This document shows positions 9,005 to 16,074 of a stretch of 64,000 nucleotides of DNA, piece after piece. Under the pieces are notes generated by a model, which was given only the letters and a program-made list of their open reading frames with translations, was not told the DNA's origin and ran no database searches. This DNA comes from Desulfurococcaceae archaeon (GTDB lineage: Archaea > Thermoproteota > Thermoprotei_A > Sulfolobales > Desulfurococcaceae), in NCBI GenBank assembly GCA_038845865.1, contig JAWBQJ010000003.1:114058-178057 (forward strand), in the 5' to 3' direction. Every line of letters begins with the position of its first letter. Within the stretch, counting starts at the first letter, position 1. The translations under genes were made by a program, and so were the position numbers.

Positions 9005-9202
9005 TACGTTAACGAGCTCAACGCTATCCTTCATCCGGTATAGGACCGCGTTGTACAGGTCCACTGCCTTACTAATGAACCTGCCATGCCCCTTCAGCAC
9101 GACTACCTCTGCACTTTCCTGGAACAGTAGCGCGATCTCAATTAAGTACTCTTTAATGGGCTTCTTGGATACTACCAGAACCCTCTCAGCATCAGTACTC
9201 AT
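8933..9202 (-). CDS. Alba chromatin protein (second copy, Alba2-like)
   Basis: An 89-residue Alba paralogue with VSKKPIKEYLIEIALLF, GHGRFISKAVDLYNAV and a basic C-terminal strand (KPYIAIKIKRRY). Crenarchaea often carry a diverged Alba2 that forms heterodimers with Alba1 and changes DNA loop behaviour; which partner it uses here is inference. The leader contains AAGGGGATTTAAG just before the ATG, similar to the alba1 leader, and GTTTTTATTTTC at about 9240-9251 is the likely TATA element. Its coding end lies inside the end of reverse gyrase on the other strand, so convergent transcripts overlap. Confidence 0.9.
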   Translation of the reverse strand: MSTDAERVLVVSKKPIKEYLIEIALLFQESAEVVVLKGHGRFISKAVDLYNAVLYRMKDSVELVNVSIGSDVVKGKVKPYIAIKIKRRY

Positions 9203-9351
9203 GACTTAAATCCCCTTCTACTACATTTGAACCGTTGCGAAAATAAAAACACGACCCGGTAACAATTCCATTTAAAACCAATTGTTCTGGGGGATGGCTG
9301 CGACTGTACACGCCCTGTTCCGACATGAACGTCAAATGAACGCTCATTATA

Positions 9352-9383
9352 ACCGGGGAGTTCGACCCCCCAGTTGCGGCTGG
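9352..9383 (+). repeat. Direct repeat, left copy
   Basis: AACC..GG followed by TTCGACCCC, CA, TTGCG and CT recurs at 9640-9670 with a few substitutions and one gap. The TTCGACCCC core resembles a tRNA T-arm, but no tRNA fold surrounds it. Confidence 0.5.
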
Positions 9384-9398
9384 AACCACACCTCAAGG

Positions 9399-9420
9399 AC
9401 TCCCCCCTATCCTTCAACTG
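9399..9420. repeat. Inverted repeat, left arm (22 bases)
   Basis: The reverse complement of this segment equals 9590-9611 without mismatch. The core reads CCCCCCTATCCTTCAACTG. The two arms enclose 169 bases with no gene. Confidence 0.75.
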
Positions 9421-9589
9421 GATTACCAAATTGGAGTGCAAAAGCAGTAGTCACGTTTACTGGATGGTGTTTGTATAATGAAGTTGAATACACAATAGAC
9501 AGTAAACAAGCTGGATGCTAATACCCTTCATAAGTACCTAATCTCCCTACTATGACCAGGCAATGGTAGCCATGTAGTAGGCTACCTCG

Positions 9590-9611
9590 CAGTTGAAGGA
9601 TAGGGGGGAGT
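9590..9611. repeat. Inverted repeat, right arm (22 bases)
   Basis: Perfect inverted partner of 9399-9420. It lies inside the pair of direct repeats, giving the nested order direct-inverted-inverted-direct. Confidence 0.75.
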
Positions 9612-9639
9612 GCTGAAAAGAGCACCGAGCTCGTTTTAA

Positions 9640-9670
9640 CCAAGGGTTCGACCCCTCAATTGCGACTCCA
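9640..9670 (+). repeat. Direct repeat, right copy
   Basis: Near copy of 9352-9383 (shared TTCGACCCC, then CA.TTGCG.CT). Confidence 0.5.
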
Positions 9671-9730
9671 CAACCCCCTCCGTGCCCCCCGGGGAATTGC
9701 TTAAGAGACGCGTAAAACATACAATTAAAT

Positions 9731-10052
9731 GGGGGCCGGGGACCCGCTCACGCCCAGATGCCCTAGTGAAGGGTGAGGAAACTCCGTGCACCCCGCGGCA
9801 GCGCGGCCCCGTAAGGGGCACGGGTAGCCCCCGTGGCAACGGCACAGAAACGGTACGGCCACTACGAGATGGCGATGACACCATCCAACCCCCGGTAACG
9901 GGGGTCGCAAATGGTAGAGGACCGTGGTGGAGGCGTTGAAACGGCCGGCCCGCGCGGTGTAAGGCCCGGGCCCGGGATGAGGTGCCGCGTGACCGGTATG
10001 GGCCGCTTAGACAGATGCGGGTAGACAGAACACGGGTTACGCCCCGGCCCCT
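9731..10052 (+). ncRNA. rnpB: RNase P RNA
   Basis: The catalytic RNA that removes tRNA 5' leaders. The conserved regions appear in order: GAGGAAACTCC near 9775 (CR-I), ACAGAAACGG near 9844 (CR-II/III), GGTAGAGGACC near 9912, and ACAGAACACGGGTTA near 10025 (CR-V). The P1 helix closes between GGGGCCGGGG (9732-9741) and CCCCGGCCCC (10042-10051), which defines the ends to within a few bases. It is strongly GC-rich against its surroundings. Its 3' end overlaps the 3' end of the convergent tsr3 gene by about 16 bases. Confidence 0.93.
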
Positions 10053-10597
10053 CCGCCATTCTCGGAGTTTACCATATTGCATGGGTTTTCGTTACCCCAG
10101 CACTCAGCTATTACCTCCATTAATTCTTCGTTGCTACCGGCCTTCGAGTACTCTTCTAGTAGCTCCTTGTTTAGCTCGTGAAAGGTTGCCATCCACTTGT
10201 AGAGACCCAGTAGCTTCTCGTAGTACTCCAAGAAGCCCGTAAGGTATACTGCGGCTGCAACGGCTTCTACGCTTGAGAGCATGCAGAGCTTACCATAGTT
10301 TACCGGGTTACCCGGAAACAGTGGAGGGAGCTTAACGTGAAGGCCTCGGATGCCCTTGAATCTCCCTGCACTAAGCTTCTTCCAGCTAGCATCTACCACC
10401 ACTATGCCGTGTTTAAGAATCCTTTCCTTAAGCCACGCGCCTAGGTACACCCTGCTAAACGGGTTTAACACTACAGGGGCCCCCCGAACACCCCTCTTGT
10501 TAATGGGCTCGGCGATCCCCATCTTTATCATCTTCAACGCCGTGTTCTTGCCCGGGTCATCTTCATAGTAGAGAATAGCGTACACGCGAATGCCCAT
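10037..10597 (-). CDS. tsr3: Tsr3-like rRNA aminocarboxypropyltransferase (DUF367)
   Basis: A 186-residue protein with the hallmarks of the Tsr3/DUF367 family: a DDPGKNTALKMIKMG start region, VVLNPFSRVYL, VVVDASWKK and LPPLFPGNPVNYG. The family transfers the aminocarboxypropyl group of S-adenosylmethionine to a modified uridine in small-subunit rRNA. The C-terminal tail is poorly conserved-looking and is encoded over the last bases of the RNase P RNA gene on the opposite strand. It is divergent from the RAM-domain gene, with a 62-base spacer. Confidence 0.9.
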   Translation of the reverse strand: MGIRVYAILYYEDDPGKNTALKMIKMGIAEPINKRGVRGAPVVLNPFSRVYLGAWLKERILKHGIVVVDASWKKLSAGRFKGIRGLHVKLPPLFPGNPVNYGKLCMLSSVEAVAAAVYLTGFLEYYEKLLGLYKWMATFHELNKELLEEYSKAGSNEELMEVIAECWGNENPCNMVNSENGGGAGA

Positions 10598-10659
10598 GGT
10601 GTAGCCCTCGACGTGAAGCTTATTATCTTCTAGGTACTAATATTGGCGAGGGGGTGTAA

Positions 10660-10914
10660 ATGCCTGAAAACAAGAAGGCCGCGATAATACTAATTCAAAC
10701 TGAAATAGGTGCTGAAAGCAAGGTTCTCGAGGACCTGATGAAGATCCCGGAGGTTAAGGAAGCCTACATAGTTTACGGGACTTATGACGTCGTCGTAAAG
10801 ATAGAAACCGACACCCTCGAGAGGATAAGGGAAATAGTAACGAACAGGATAAGGAAGCTTCCCGACATTAGGACGACCGTCACGATGATCGTCGTCGAGG
10901 AGAAGATAAAGTAG
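10660..10914 (+). CDS. Stand-alone Lrp/AsnC ligand-binding (RAM) domain protein
   Basis: 84 residues covering only the RAM/ACT-like effector domain of Lrp/AsnC regulators (VLEDLMKIPEVKEAYIVYGT, DVVVKIETDT, IRTTVTMIVVEEKIK). No DNA-binding helix-turn-helix is present. Such proteins form rings and are thought to bind amino acids or to modulate full-length Lrp proteins; no target can be deduced. ATG start preceded by GAGGGGGTG, a good ribosome-binding site. Confidence 0.88.
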   Translation: MPENKKAAIILIQTEIGAESKVLEDLMKIPEVKEAYIVYGTYDVVVKIETDTLERIREIVTNRIRKLPDIRTTVTMIVVEEKIK

Positions 10915-10995
10915 CAACAAGGAGCGTTTAGCTCAACTAAAGGAGCGGTCACCGAATTTTTCCACTTAAAACGATTATTTTCTCGCATCCTCAGG

Positions 10996-11895
10996 CTAAG
11001 CGGTTATCACGATCACGTCTTTTTCCGTTACTACGATAGTGTGCTCGAACTGTGTTACAATACCATTATTTCTCTCAACTAGAACGGGATATTCCACGAG
11101 GCACCGGGCCTTTCTAAGGCCGTTTATCATGTCCTGGACGCGCGCTGCCCCCTCCACTCCGCGAATGTACCACCTAGTGGTAAAGGGTAGCTCGCGCCGC
11201 TCCCTATAGATCATTTCATAGAAGTCCTTTACCTGCGCAGGTAATGGGCGCGAAGTAGGCTTCAGGGCGTAGATGGTGATGGAGTTAAGTTCCCTAACGA
11301 GCCCGGCACCATCTGTTGCGAAAGGCTCGACCGCGTAGACCCCTTCCCCGATTTTTTGCCTGTTGAGGTGGTCGTTGTAGTTAGGTATTACGAAGCCACT
11401 GTGTATCCTGTACCTCTCAATGCCGTGTCCGCTTAGGTTCTTAATTGGCTTAAACCCCGAGGACTTAATGACCTCTTCTACGATCCTGCCCACCTCGGAG
11501 GCCCTGACACCAGGACGCACTACCTCTATCGCCCTTTCCAGCGCCCTTCTAGGCGCATCCACCAGCCCCTCGTAAACCGGGTTAAACGCCAACGTCGCAG
11601 CGGTATCGGCTATGTACCCGTCAACGTGAACGCCCACGTCCACCTTAACAACGGAGTTCTCCGGGATGACGAGGTTGTTTCCGTACGGCGGCGTGTAGTG
11701 CGCGGCTACTGAATTTATCCCGACATTAACCGGGAAGGCGGGCGCCCCTCCAAGCTCCCTAATGTAGTTTTCTATGGAGTTGACTACGTCGAGAACCCTA
11801 ACTCCGGGTCTCGTAATCTTGGTGGCGCGTTCCAGCGCCTTCTTGGCGATCTCGCCCGCTTTCAGCAGCTTCGAAATGGCTTCCTCGCCGAGCAA
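10996..11895 (-). CDS. map: Methionine aminopeptidase, type II
   Basis: A 299-residue archaeal type II methionine aminopeptidase that removes the N-terminal methionine from new proteins. The metal ligands are visible: Asp in VKVDVGVHVDG and YIADTA, His in LSGHGIERY, Glu in AVEPFATDG and QFEHTIVVT. The roughly 60-residue insertion after the histidine region is typical of type II. A minus-strand TATA (GTATTTAAATAAC read on plus, 11913-11925) lies about 25 bases before the ATG, so the transcript is probably leaderless. It is divergent from the metallo-hydrolase gene. Confidence 0.95.
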   Translation of the reverse strand: MLGEEAISKLLKAGEIAKKALERATKITRPGVRVLDVVNSIENYIRELGGAPAFPVNVGINSVAAHYTPPYGNNLVIPENSVVKVDVGVHVDGYIADTAATLAFNPVYEGLVDAPRRALERAIEVVRPGVRASEVGRIVEEVIKSSGFKPIKNLSGHGIERYRIHSGFVIPNYNDHLNRQKIGEGVYAVEPFATDGAGLVRELNSITIYALKPTSRPLPAQVKDFYEMIYRERRELPFTTRWYIRGVEGAARVQDMINGLRKARCLVEYPVLVERNNGIVTQFEHTIVVTEKDVIVITA

Positions 11896-11967
11896 CCCAC
11901 CTTCCCTAGACAGTATTTAAATAACGAGGACTTTATTTAATAGTATTTTAGGTAGGTGGTGTAGTGC

Positions 11968-12654
11968 ATGGGCGTGATAAGGTACCTTGGACACAGCTTT
12001 TTCGAGGTGACCTTGACGGGGCTTGACGGGCAGCAGAAGACCCTCCTAGTAGACCCCTGGGTTGAAAACCCCTTAAGCCCCGTCAAGCTTAGGGATTATG
12101 AGGGTAAAAAGGTAGATTACATCATCGTCACGCACGATCATGGGGACCACCTGGGTAACGCGGTAGAGCTCGCGAGAATTACGGGCGCCCCCATAGTCGG
12201 CGTATACGAAATAGCGGTATACGCCGAGGAGCGTGGCGTGAAGGGTATTGGAGGAAACATTGGAGGGGCGCTCAAAGTACCTGATCTAGGGATAGTTCTC
12301 ACACCCGCCATGCACAGTAGCCAGCGAGGGGCGCCCGTGGGCATCGTGGTCATTGGTAGGGATCTAAGGCTATATCACGCAGGCGATACCGGCCTATTTG
12401 CCGAAATGGCGCTCATACGCGAGCTCTATGGCCCCGACGTAGCCTTGTTGCCGATCGGAGGGCACTTCACCATGGGCGTTCAGGAGGCGGTCAAGGCGGT
12501 GGAGATGATTAAACCCAAGGTAGTCATACCAATGCACTACAACACGTTTCCTCTCATTCAAGCAGACCCCTACGAGTTCAAGAAGCTCGTGGAGGAGAAA
12601 ACTACTACCGTGGTTGTAGTGCTTAAACCTGGAGAGAGTTATAAATACCCGTAA
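11968..12654 (+). CDS. Metal-dependent hydrolase, UPF0173 metallo-beta-lactamase fold
   Basis: 228 residues. The zinc-binding motif THDHGDHLGN lies near residues 54-63, with further histidines in PAMHSSQRG, YHAGDTG, GGHFTMG and IPMHYNTFP. This is the UPF0173 (YtkL-like) group of metallo-beta-lactamase-fold hydrolases, whose substrate is not established. A TATA-like ACTTTATTTAA near 11933 places the transcript start close to the ATG. The tyrS gene follows after 23 bases on the same strand, so cotranscription is likely. Confidence 0.9.
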   Translation: MGVIRYLGHSFFEVTLTGLDGQQKTLLVDPWVENPLSPVKLRDYEGKKVDYIIVTHDHGDHLGNAVELARITGAPIVGVYEIAVYAEERGVKGIGGNIGGALKVPDLGIVLTPAMHSSQRGAPVGIVVIGRDLRLYHAGDTGLFAEMALIRELYGPDVALLPIGGHFTMGVQEAVKAVEMIKPKVVIPMHYNTFPLIQADPYEFKKLVEEKTTTVVVVLKPGESYKYP

Positions 12655-12677
12655 AGCCCAGCAATACGTGTTAGGTT

Positions 12678-13778
12678 ATGCTGATGGAGCTGGAAGAGAA
12701 GCTCAACCTAGCGGTGAGGAACGCAGTTGAAGTAGTAACCATGGAGGAGCTGGTAAAGCTCCTCTCAGAGGGGCGGAGCTTAAAGGGGTACATAGGCTTC
12801 GAGCCAAGTGGACTGGTACATGTGGGATGGCTCATCTGGATGTTCAAGGTAAAGGACCTCGTAGACGCGGGAGTGGACTTCTACGTTCTCGAGGCGACGT
12901 GGCACGCATACATAAACGATAAGCTCGGAGGAAACATGGAGCTCATTAGAAAGGCAGCCAGGTATACTAGAAAAGTCCTAGAAGCAGTGGGGGTTGATGT
13001 AGGCCGCGTACGCTTCGTAGACGCGGAGGACCTGGTGAGAAACAAGGAGTACTGGGAGTTATTAATAAGGGTGGCCAAGAGAACGAGCCTGGCCCGGGTG
13101 AAGAGGGCTTTGACGATCATGGGCAGGACAGCGAGTGAGGCGGAAACGGACTTCTCCAAGCTGATATACCCGTTGATGCAGGTCACTGACATATTTTACC
13201 TAGACCTCGACATAGCCCTCGGAGGCCTCGATCAGCGCAAGGCGCATATGTTGACGAGAGACCTCTCGGAGAAGCTGGGACTGAAGAAGCCCGTCGCGAT
13301 CCACACACCAATAATCTCGGGGCTTCTAGGCCCCACCAAGAAGACCCCAGTCAAAGGCGCTGGAGAGGCCGACGAAGTCCTCGTCGAGGTTAAAATGAGC
13401 AAAAGCAAGCCGGAGACAGCCGTATTCGTGCACGACCCTCCCGCAGAAGTCGAATCCAAGATCATGAAGGCGTACTGCCCTGCCAGGGTCTTAGAGTACA
13501 ACCCCGTAATTGAAATAAACAAGTACATTCTCTTCCAGCAACCCCGCTTCGTGCTGCACGTGAAAAGGCCGGCCGAGTACGGGGGGCCAATAGACATTCA
13601 CAGCACGAATGAGCTAGAAGAGCTCTACGTACAGGGCAAATTACACCCGCTCGATTTGAAAGCGGCAACTGCTGAGGCCCTGGCGAGGTTTTTGGGTGAA
13701 ATCCAGAGAAAGGTGTTCTCGTGTAAAGAAACGGTGAAGCTACTAGAAGAGCTCAAAGAGGCGAGGATAACTAGGTAG
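12678..13778 (+). CDS. tyrS: Tyrosyl-tRNA synthetase
   Basis: 366 residues, class I synthetase of the archaeal/eukaryal TyrRS type. GFEPSGLVHVGW holds the HIGH-equivalent motif, KMSKSK near residue 238 is the KMSKS loop, and YPLMQVTDIFYLDLDIALGG is the tyrosine/ATP pocket. Archaeal TyrRS lacks the bacterial C-terminal S4 domain, as seen here. TrpRS is the nearest alternative, but the motif order and length favour TyrRS. ATG at 12678; a second ATG two codons on could also serve. Confidence 0.92.
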   Translation: MLMELEEKLNLAVRNAVEVVTMEELVKLLSEGRSLKGYIGFEPSGLVHVGWLIWMFKVKDLVDAGVDFYVLEATWHAYINDKLGGNMELIRKAARYTRKVLEAVGVDVGRVRFVDAEDLVRNKEYWELLIRVAKRTSLARVKRALTIMGRTASEAETDFSKLIYPLMQVTDIFYLDLDIALGGLDQRKAHMLTRDLSEKLGLKKPVAIHTPIISGLLGPTKKTPVKGAGEADEVLVEVKMSKSKPETAVFVHDPPAEVESKIMKAYCPARVLEYNPVIEINKYILFQQPRFVLHVKRPAEYGGPIDIHSTNELEELYVQGKLHPLDLKAATAEALARFLGEIQRKVFSCKETVKLLEELKEARITR

Positions 13779-13824
13779 TTAACGGGTTTTAAACCCTCTA
13801 TAGGGCTTTATTAGATAAAAGGGT

Positions 13825-13930
<106 letters not shown>

Positions 13931-13980
13931 CTAGTTAACACCTATAAAATATTCTTTGCCCAATATCTGCCTTTAGGTCG

Positions 13981-15081
13981 GTGTCCGGCGTGAATGGCGA
14001 CTTTTCACTAATAGTGCAGATTTTATGGATCGTCATGTTCATACTGATCATCACGGGCTTAAACCAGAAAATACAGCTCAAGCTATGGATTTTCGAAATA
14101 AAGGTCAAGCTCAACGCCATTCACAGCCTGCTCGAAGAGGACAAGGTGAAAGTACGGAACATGCTCAGAAACCTGGGAGTTAAGGCGCCTGAGGCCCCGT
14201 TAAGCAGGGTTTTAGAGTTCTTTACGATAGAGCCGGTGGAGATAGAGCCTACGGACATAATAAAGAGGATGGACCACTTACTGCGTACAGCAGAGAGTAG
14301 CGTGAGAAGGATGCTGGAATCCGCGCTACCGGGCCTCGGCAGGTACGAGAGGAGCCTAGTGGAATCCTCCCTCTCCGTTGTCGCCGCCATAAACGTGATC
14401 TACAAGGTCGTAAAGCACTACCTTCTCCTGGGTGAAAAGGAGAACAACTTCATCCTTATAATGCAGCTACAGTACCTAATGCCGCAAATACTGAGAACGG
14501 TCCAGATATACCACGAAGCGCTAGATGCCTTCATGCAAGGAAGGCCTATAGGCGACGGGGCGGGGCCCCTAGTAGTGTATAATCTACTTGAGAAGAGCAC
14601 GATCAGGTCGAGAAAGGTCATGGACGATACGAGCATAATTGAGGCGGTTTACAGGGGGCGGCGCCTGATAATAGTCAAGGCTGAAGGTCCGGGTAGTAAT
14701 GTAGGCCACCCGGGCGCTGTAATAGATAAAATAGTTGACGAGCTCAAAGGGGGGGTGGACTTGATAGTTACAATAGATGCTGCCCTCAAGCTCGAAGGTG
14801 AGGAGTCGGGCTTCATAGCTGAAGGGGTGGGCGCGGCGATAGGGGATCCGGGCCCAGAGAAGATAGCAATTGAAAGAGCGGCATCAAGGTACAACATACC
14901 CCTAAGGGCCCTTGTAATTAAAATGGACTTGAAGGAGGCCATTACAACTATGAGGAAGGTGATATTCGAGGCGTGCGAGCGCGCGGTACTGTACCTCGAA
15001 AAAATAATCGAGGAGACGACCCCCAACAACGCGACGATCATCGTCGCGGGCATAGGCAACACGATGGGTATACCGGGCTGA
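13981..15081 (+). CDS. DUF1512 family protein
   Basis: 366 residues with one N-terminal membrane anchor (LIVQILWIVMFILIITGL, residues about 10-28) and a large cytoplasmic part. The C-terminal half includes KAEGPGSNVGHPGAVIDKIV and IIVAGIGNTMGIPG, which I associate with the archaeal DUF1512 family of unknown function. The glycine-rich conserved loops hint at ligand binding. GTG start. A small membrane-anchored zinc ribbon gene follows after 15 bases, so the two probably form an operon. Confidence 0.75.
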   Translation: MSGVNGDFSLIVQILWIVMFILIITGLNQKIQLKLWIFEIKVKLNAIHSLLEEDKVKVRNMLRNLGVKAPEAPLSRVLEFFTIEPVEIEPTDIIKRMDHLLRTAESSVRRMLESALPGLGRYERSLVESSLSVVAAINVIYKVVKHYLLLGEKENNFILIMQLQYLMPQILRTVQIYHEALDAFMQGRPIGDGAGPLVVYNLLEKSTIRSRKVMDDTSIIEAVYRGRRLIIVKAEGPGSNVGHPGAVIDKIVDELKGGVDLIVTIDAALKLEGEESGFIAEGVGAAIGDPGPEKIAIERAASRYNIPLRALVIKMDLKEAITTMRKVIFEACERAVLYLEKIIEETTPNNATIIVAGIGNTMGIPG

Positions 15082-15096
15082 GCGGGGGATGGGGCG

Positions 15097-15360
15097 ATGC
15101 CAGAAGACTACACAAGCGTAATCGCCATCATACTGTTCCTGATAATTGTGCTCTACCTAGTGTACGAGTCTTATAGTCGAAGACCCCGTAAGACGGTGTA
15201 CGTCGTCAGAGAGCTCTTAGTATGCGTAAAGTGCAACTACAGGGTGGAAAAGGACTTCGAACCGGGAGACTTCATAGGGCTAGTGAAAGGCAAGTGCCCC
15301 CAGTGCGGTGAGGACCTTAAGCTAAAAGGAATATACGCCGTAGAACGGGGCAAACTTTAA
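15097..15360 (+). CDS. Small membrane-anchored zinc ribbon protein
   Basis: 87 residues. One N-terminal transmembrane segment (SVIAIILFLIIVLYLVYES) is followed by a basic stretch and a zinc ribbon with CVKC near residue 42 and CPQC near 67. Likely anchored in the cytoplasmic membrane with the ribbon inside. Function unknown. It sits 15 bases after the DUF1512 gene, also membrane-anchored, and just before 5S rRNA. Confidence 0.75.
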   Translation: MPEDYTSVIAIILFLIIVLYLVYESYSRRPRKTVYVVRELLVCVKCNYRVEKDFEPGDFIGLVKGKCPQCGEDLKLKGIYAVERGKL

Positions 15361-15363
15361 AAA
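15355..15363 (+). promoter_or_regulatory. TATA box of 5S rRNA
   Basis: CTTTAAAAA starts about 33 bases before the 5S rRNA and overlaps the stop codon of the zinc ribbon gene. Confidence 0.55.
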
Positions 15364-15387
15364 CCCATTTAGTGCTATTAAAAGCCT

Positions 15388-15519
15388 GGCGCCCGACCCG
15401 GCCACAGTGGCCGGGTAACACCCGGTCTCATTTCGAACCCGGAAGTTAAGCCGGCCACGTCAGGGCGGCCGTGAGGTCCGCGAGGCCTCGCAGCCGCCCT
15501 GAGCTGGGATCGGGCGCCA
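15388..15519 (+). rRNA. rrf: 5S ribosomal RNA
   Basis: Helix I closes between GGCGCCCGA at the 5' end and TCGGGCGCC at the 3' end. Loop sequences CATTTCGAACCCGGAAGTTAA and GCTGGGAT are the 5S core. The gene stands alone, not with 16S or 23S, as is usual in crenarchaea. Confidence 0.95.
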
Positions 15520-15652
15520 CTTCCCGGCCATTCTGATGGTTTGTGAAATCCCATCGCGGGGCCGAGACAGGTCCACGCCTTAACGTGGCTTACGGGTGAA
15601 GTGTTTATAAGCCGTTTTTAAAGCATATGTATGGGAGTGTGCCGGTGAGCCC

Positions 15653-15931
15653 ATGGTTAAGTTCTGCCCGAAATGTGGCTCTATACTTGTGCCGACTAAG
15701 AAAGATAACAAAGTCTACTTGAAGTGTAACCGGTGCGGGTTTGAAACGCTTGAGAAGGAGAAGAAGTATGAGATGACATACCAGGTTGAGTCAACTAAGA
15801 GGGTTGCGACGGCCGTTGCAAGTGAGGCTAAAGAAACGAAGCTCACGCCCGAAGAACGGGAGATGCTTAGCGAATACTATGAGATCTTTCTCGAGGAATT
15901 CGAGCGTGAATCGAGCGAGTCGGAGGAGTAG
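15653..15931 (+). CDS. TFS/Rpb9-like N-terminal zinc ribbon protein (short)
   Basis: 92 residues. The N-terminus FCPKCGSILVPTKK...YLKCNRCGFE is the Rpb9-type zinc ribbon of archaeal transcription factor TFS. The usual C-terminal ribbon with the acidic catalytic pair is absent; instead a charged helix rich in Glu follows (TPEEREMLSEYYEIFLEEF). It therefore cannot act as a normal cleavage-stimulating TFS and may be a paralogue that binds RNA polymerase. A TATA-like GTTTATAAGC lies near 15603. Family is certain at the N-terminus; role is inferred. Confidence 0.8.
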   Translation: MVKFCPKCGSILVPTKKDNKVYLKCNRCGFETLEKEKKYEMTYQVESTKRVATAVASEAKETKLTPEEREMLSEYYEIFLEEFERESSESEE

Positions 15932-15935
15932 TTCA

Positions 15936-15995
15936 CTGGGATCAGTTTTCTCGGCCTCCTCACAAATCAGTGCCGTCACCACACATCATCGTGTA
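15936..15995 (-). ncRNA. Candidate C/D box sRNA
   Basis: Read on the minus strand: ATGATGT (C-like, 15983-15989), 12 bases, CTGA (D', 15967-15970), a short spacer, GTGAGGA (C'-like), 11 bases, CTGA (D, 15942-15945). The spacing fits archaeal box C/D guide RNAs for rRNA 2'-O-methylation. AT-rich TATA candidates lie at 16004-16025. C and C' each deviate by one base. Confidence 0.45.
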
Positions 15996-16074
15996 ATCTC
16001 TTCGCTTAAAAGCCTATTATCTTTAATCCCGATTGCCGCTACCTGGAGGTAGTGCTGGCGTACACGGGTAAAGG

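Larger units (their letters stand above)
9203..9730. other. Non-coding gap with repeat structure upstream of RNase P RNA
   Basis: No convincing gene. It contains the promoter of alba2 at its left, a pair of near-identical direct repeats (9352-9383 and 9640-9670) and a perfect 22-base inverted repeat (9399-9420 and 9590-9611). A small hairpin GGTAGCC/GGCTACC lies near 9564-9586. The promoter of RNase P RNA is at the right, with GCTTAAGA near 9697 as TATA candidate. Confidence 0.55.

Noticed and set aside
9352..9670. Possible CRISPR remnant or split tRNA halves
   Set aside because: Only two direct copies, no regular spacers, and no acceptor or anticodon stem around the T-arm-like core.
9636..10082. 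Long frames on both strands across the RNase P RNA
   Set aside because: They are shadows of a structured, GC-rich RNA gene and have Arg/Pro/Gly-rich, repeat-like products.
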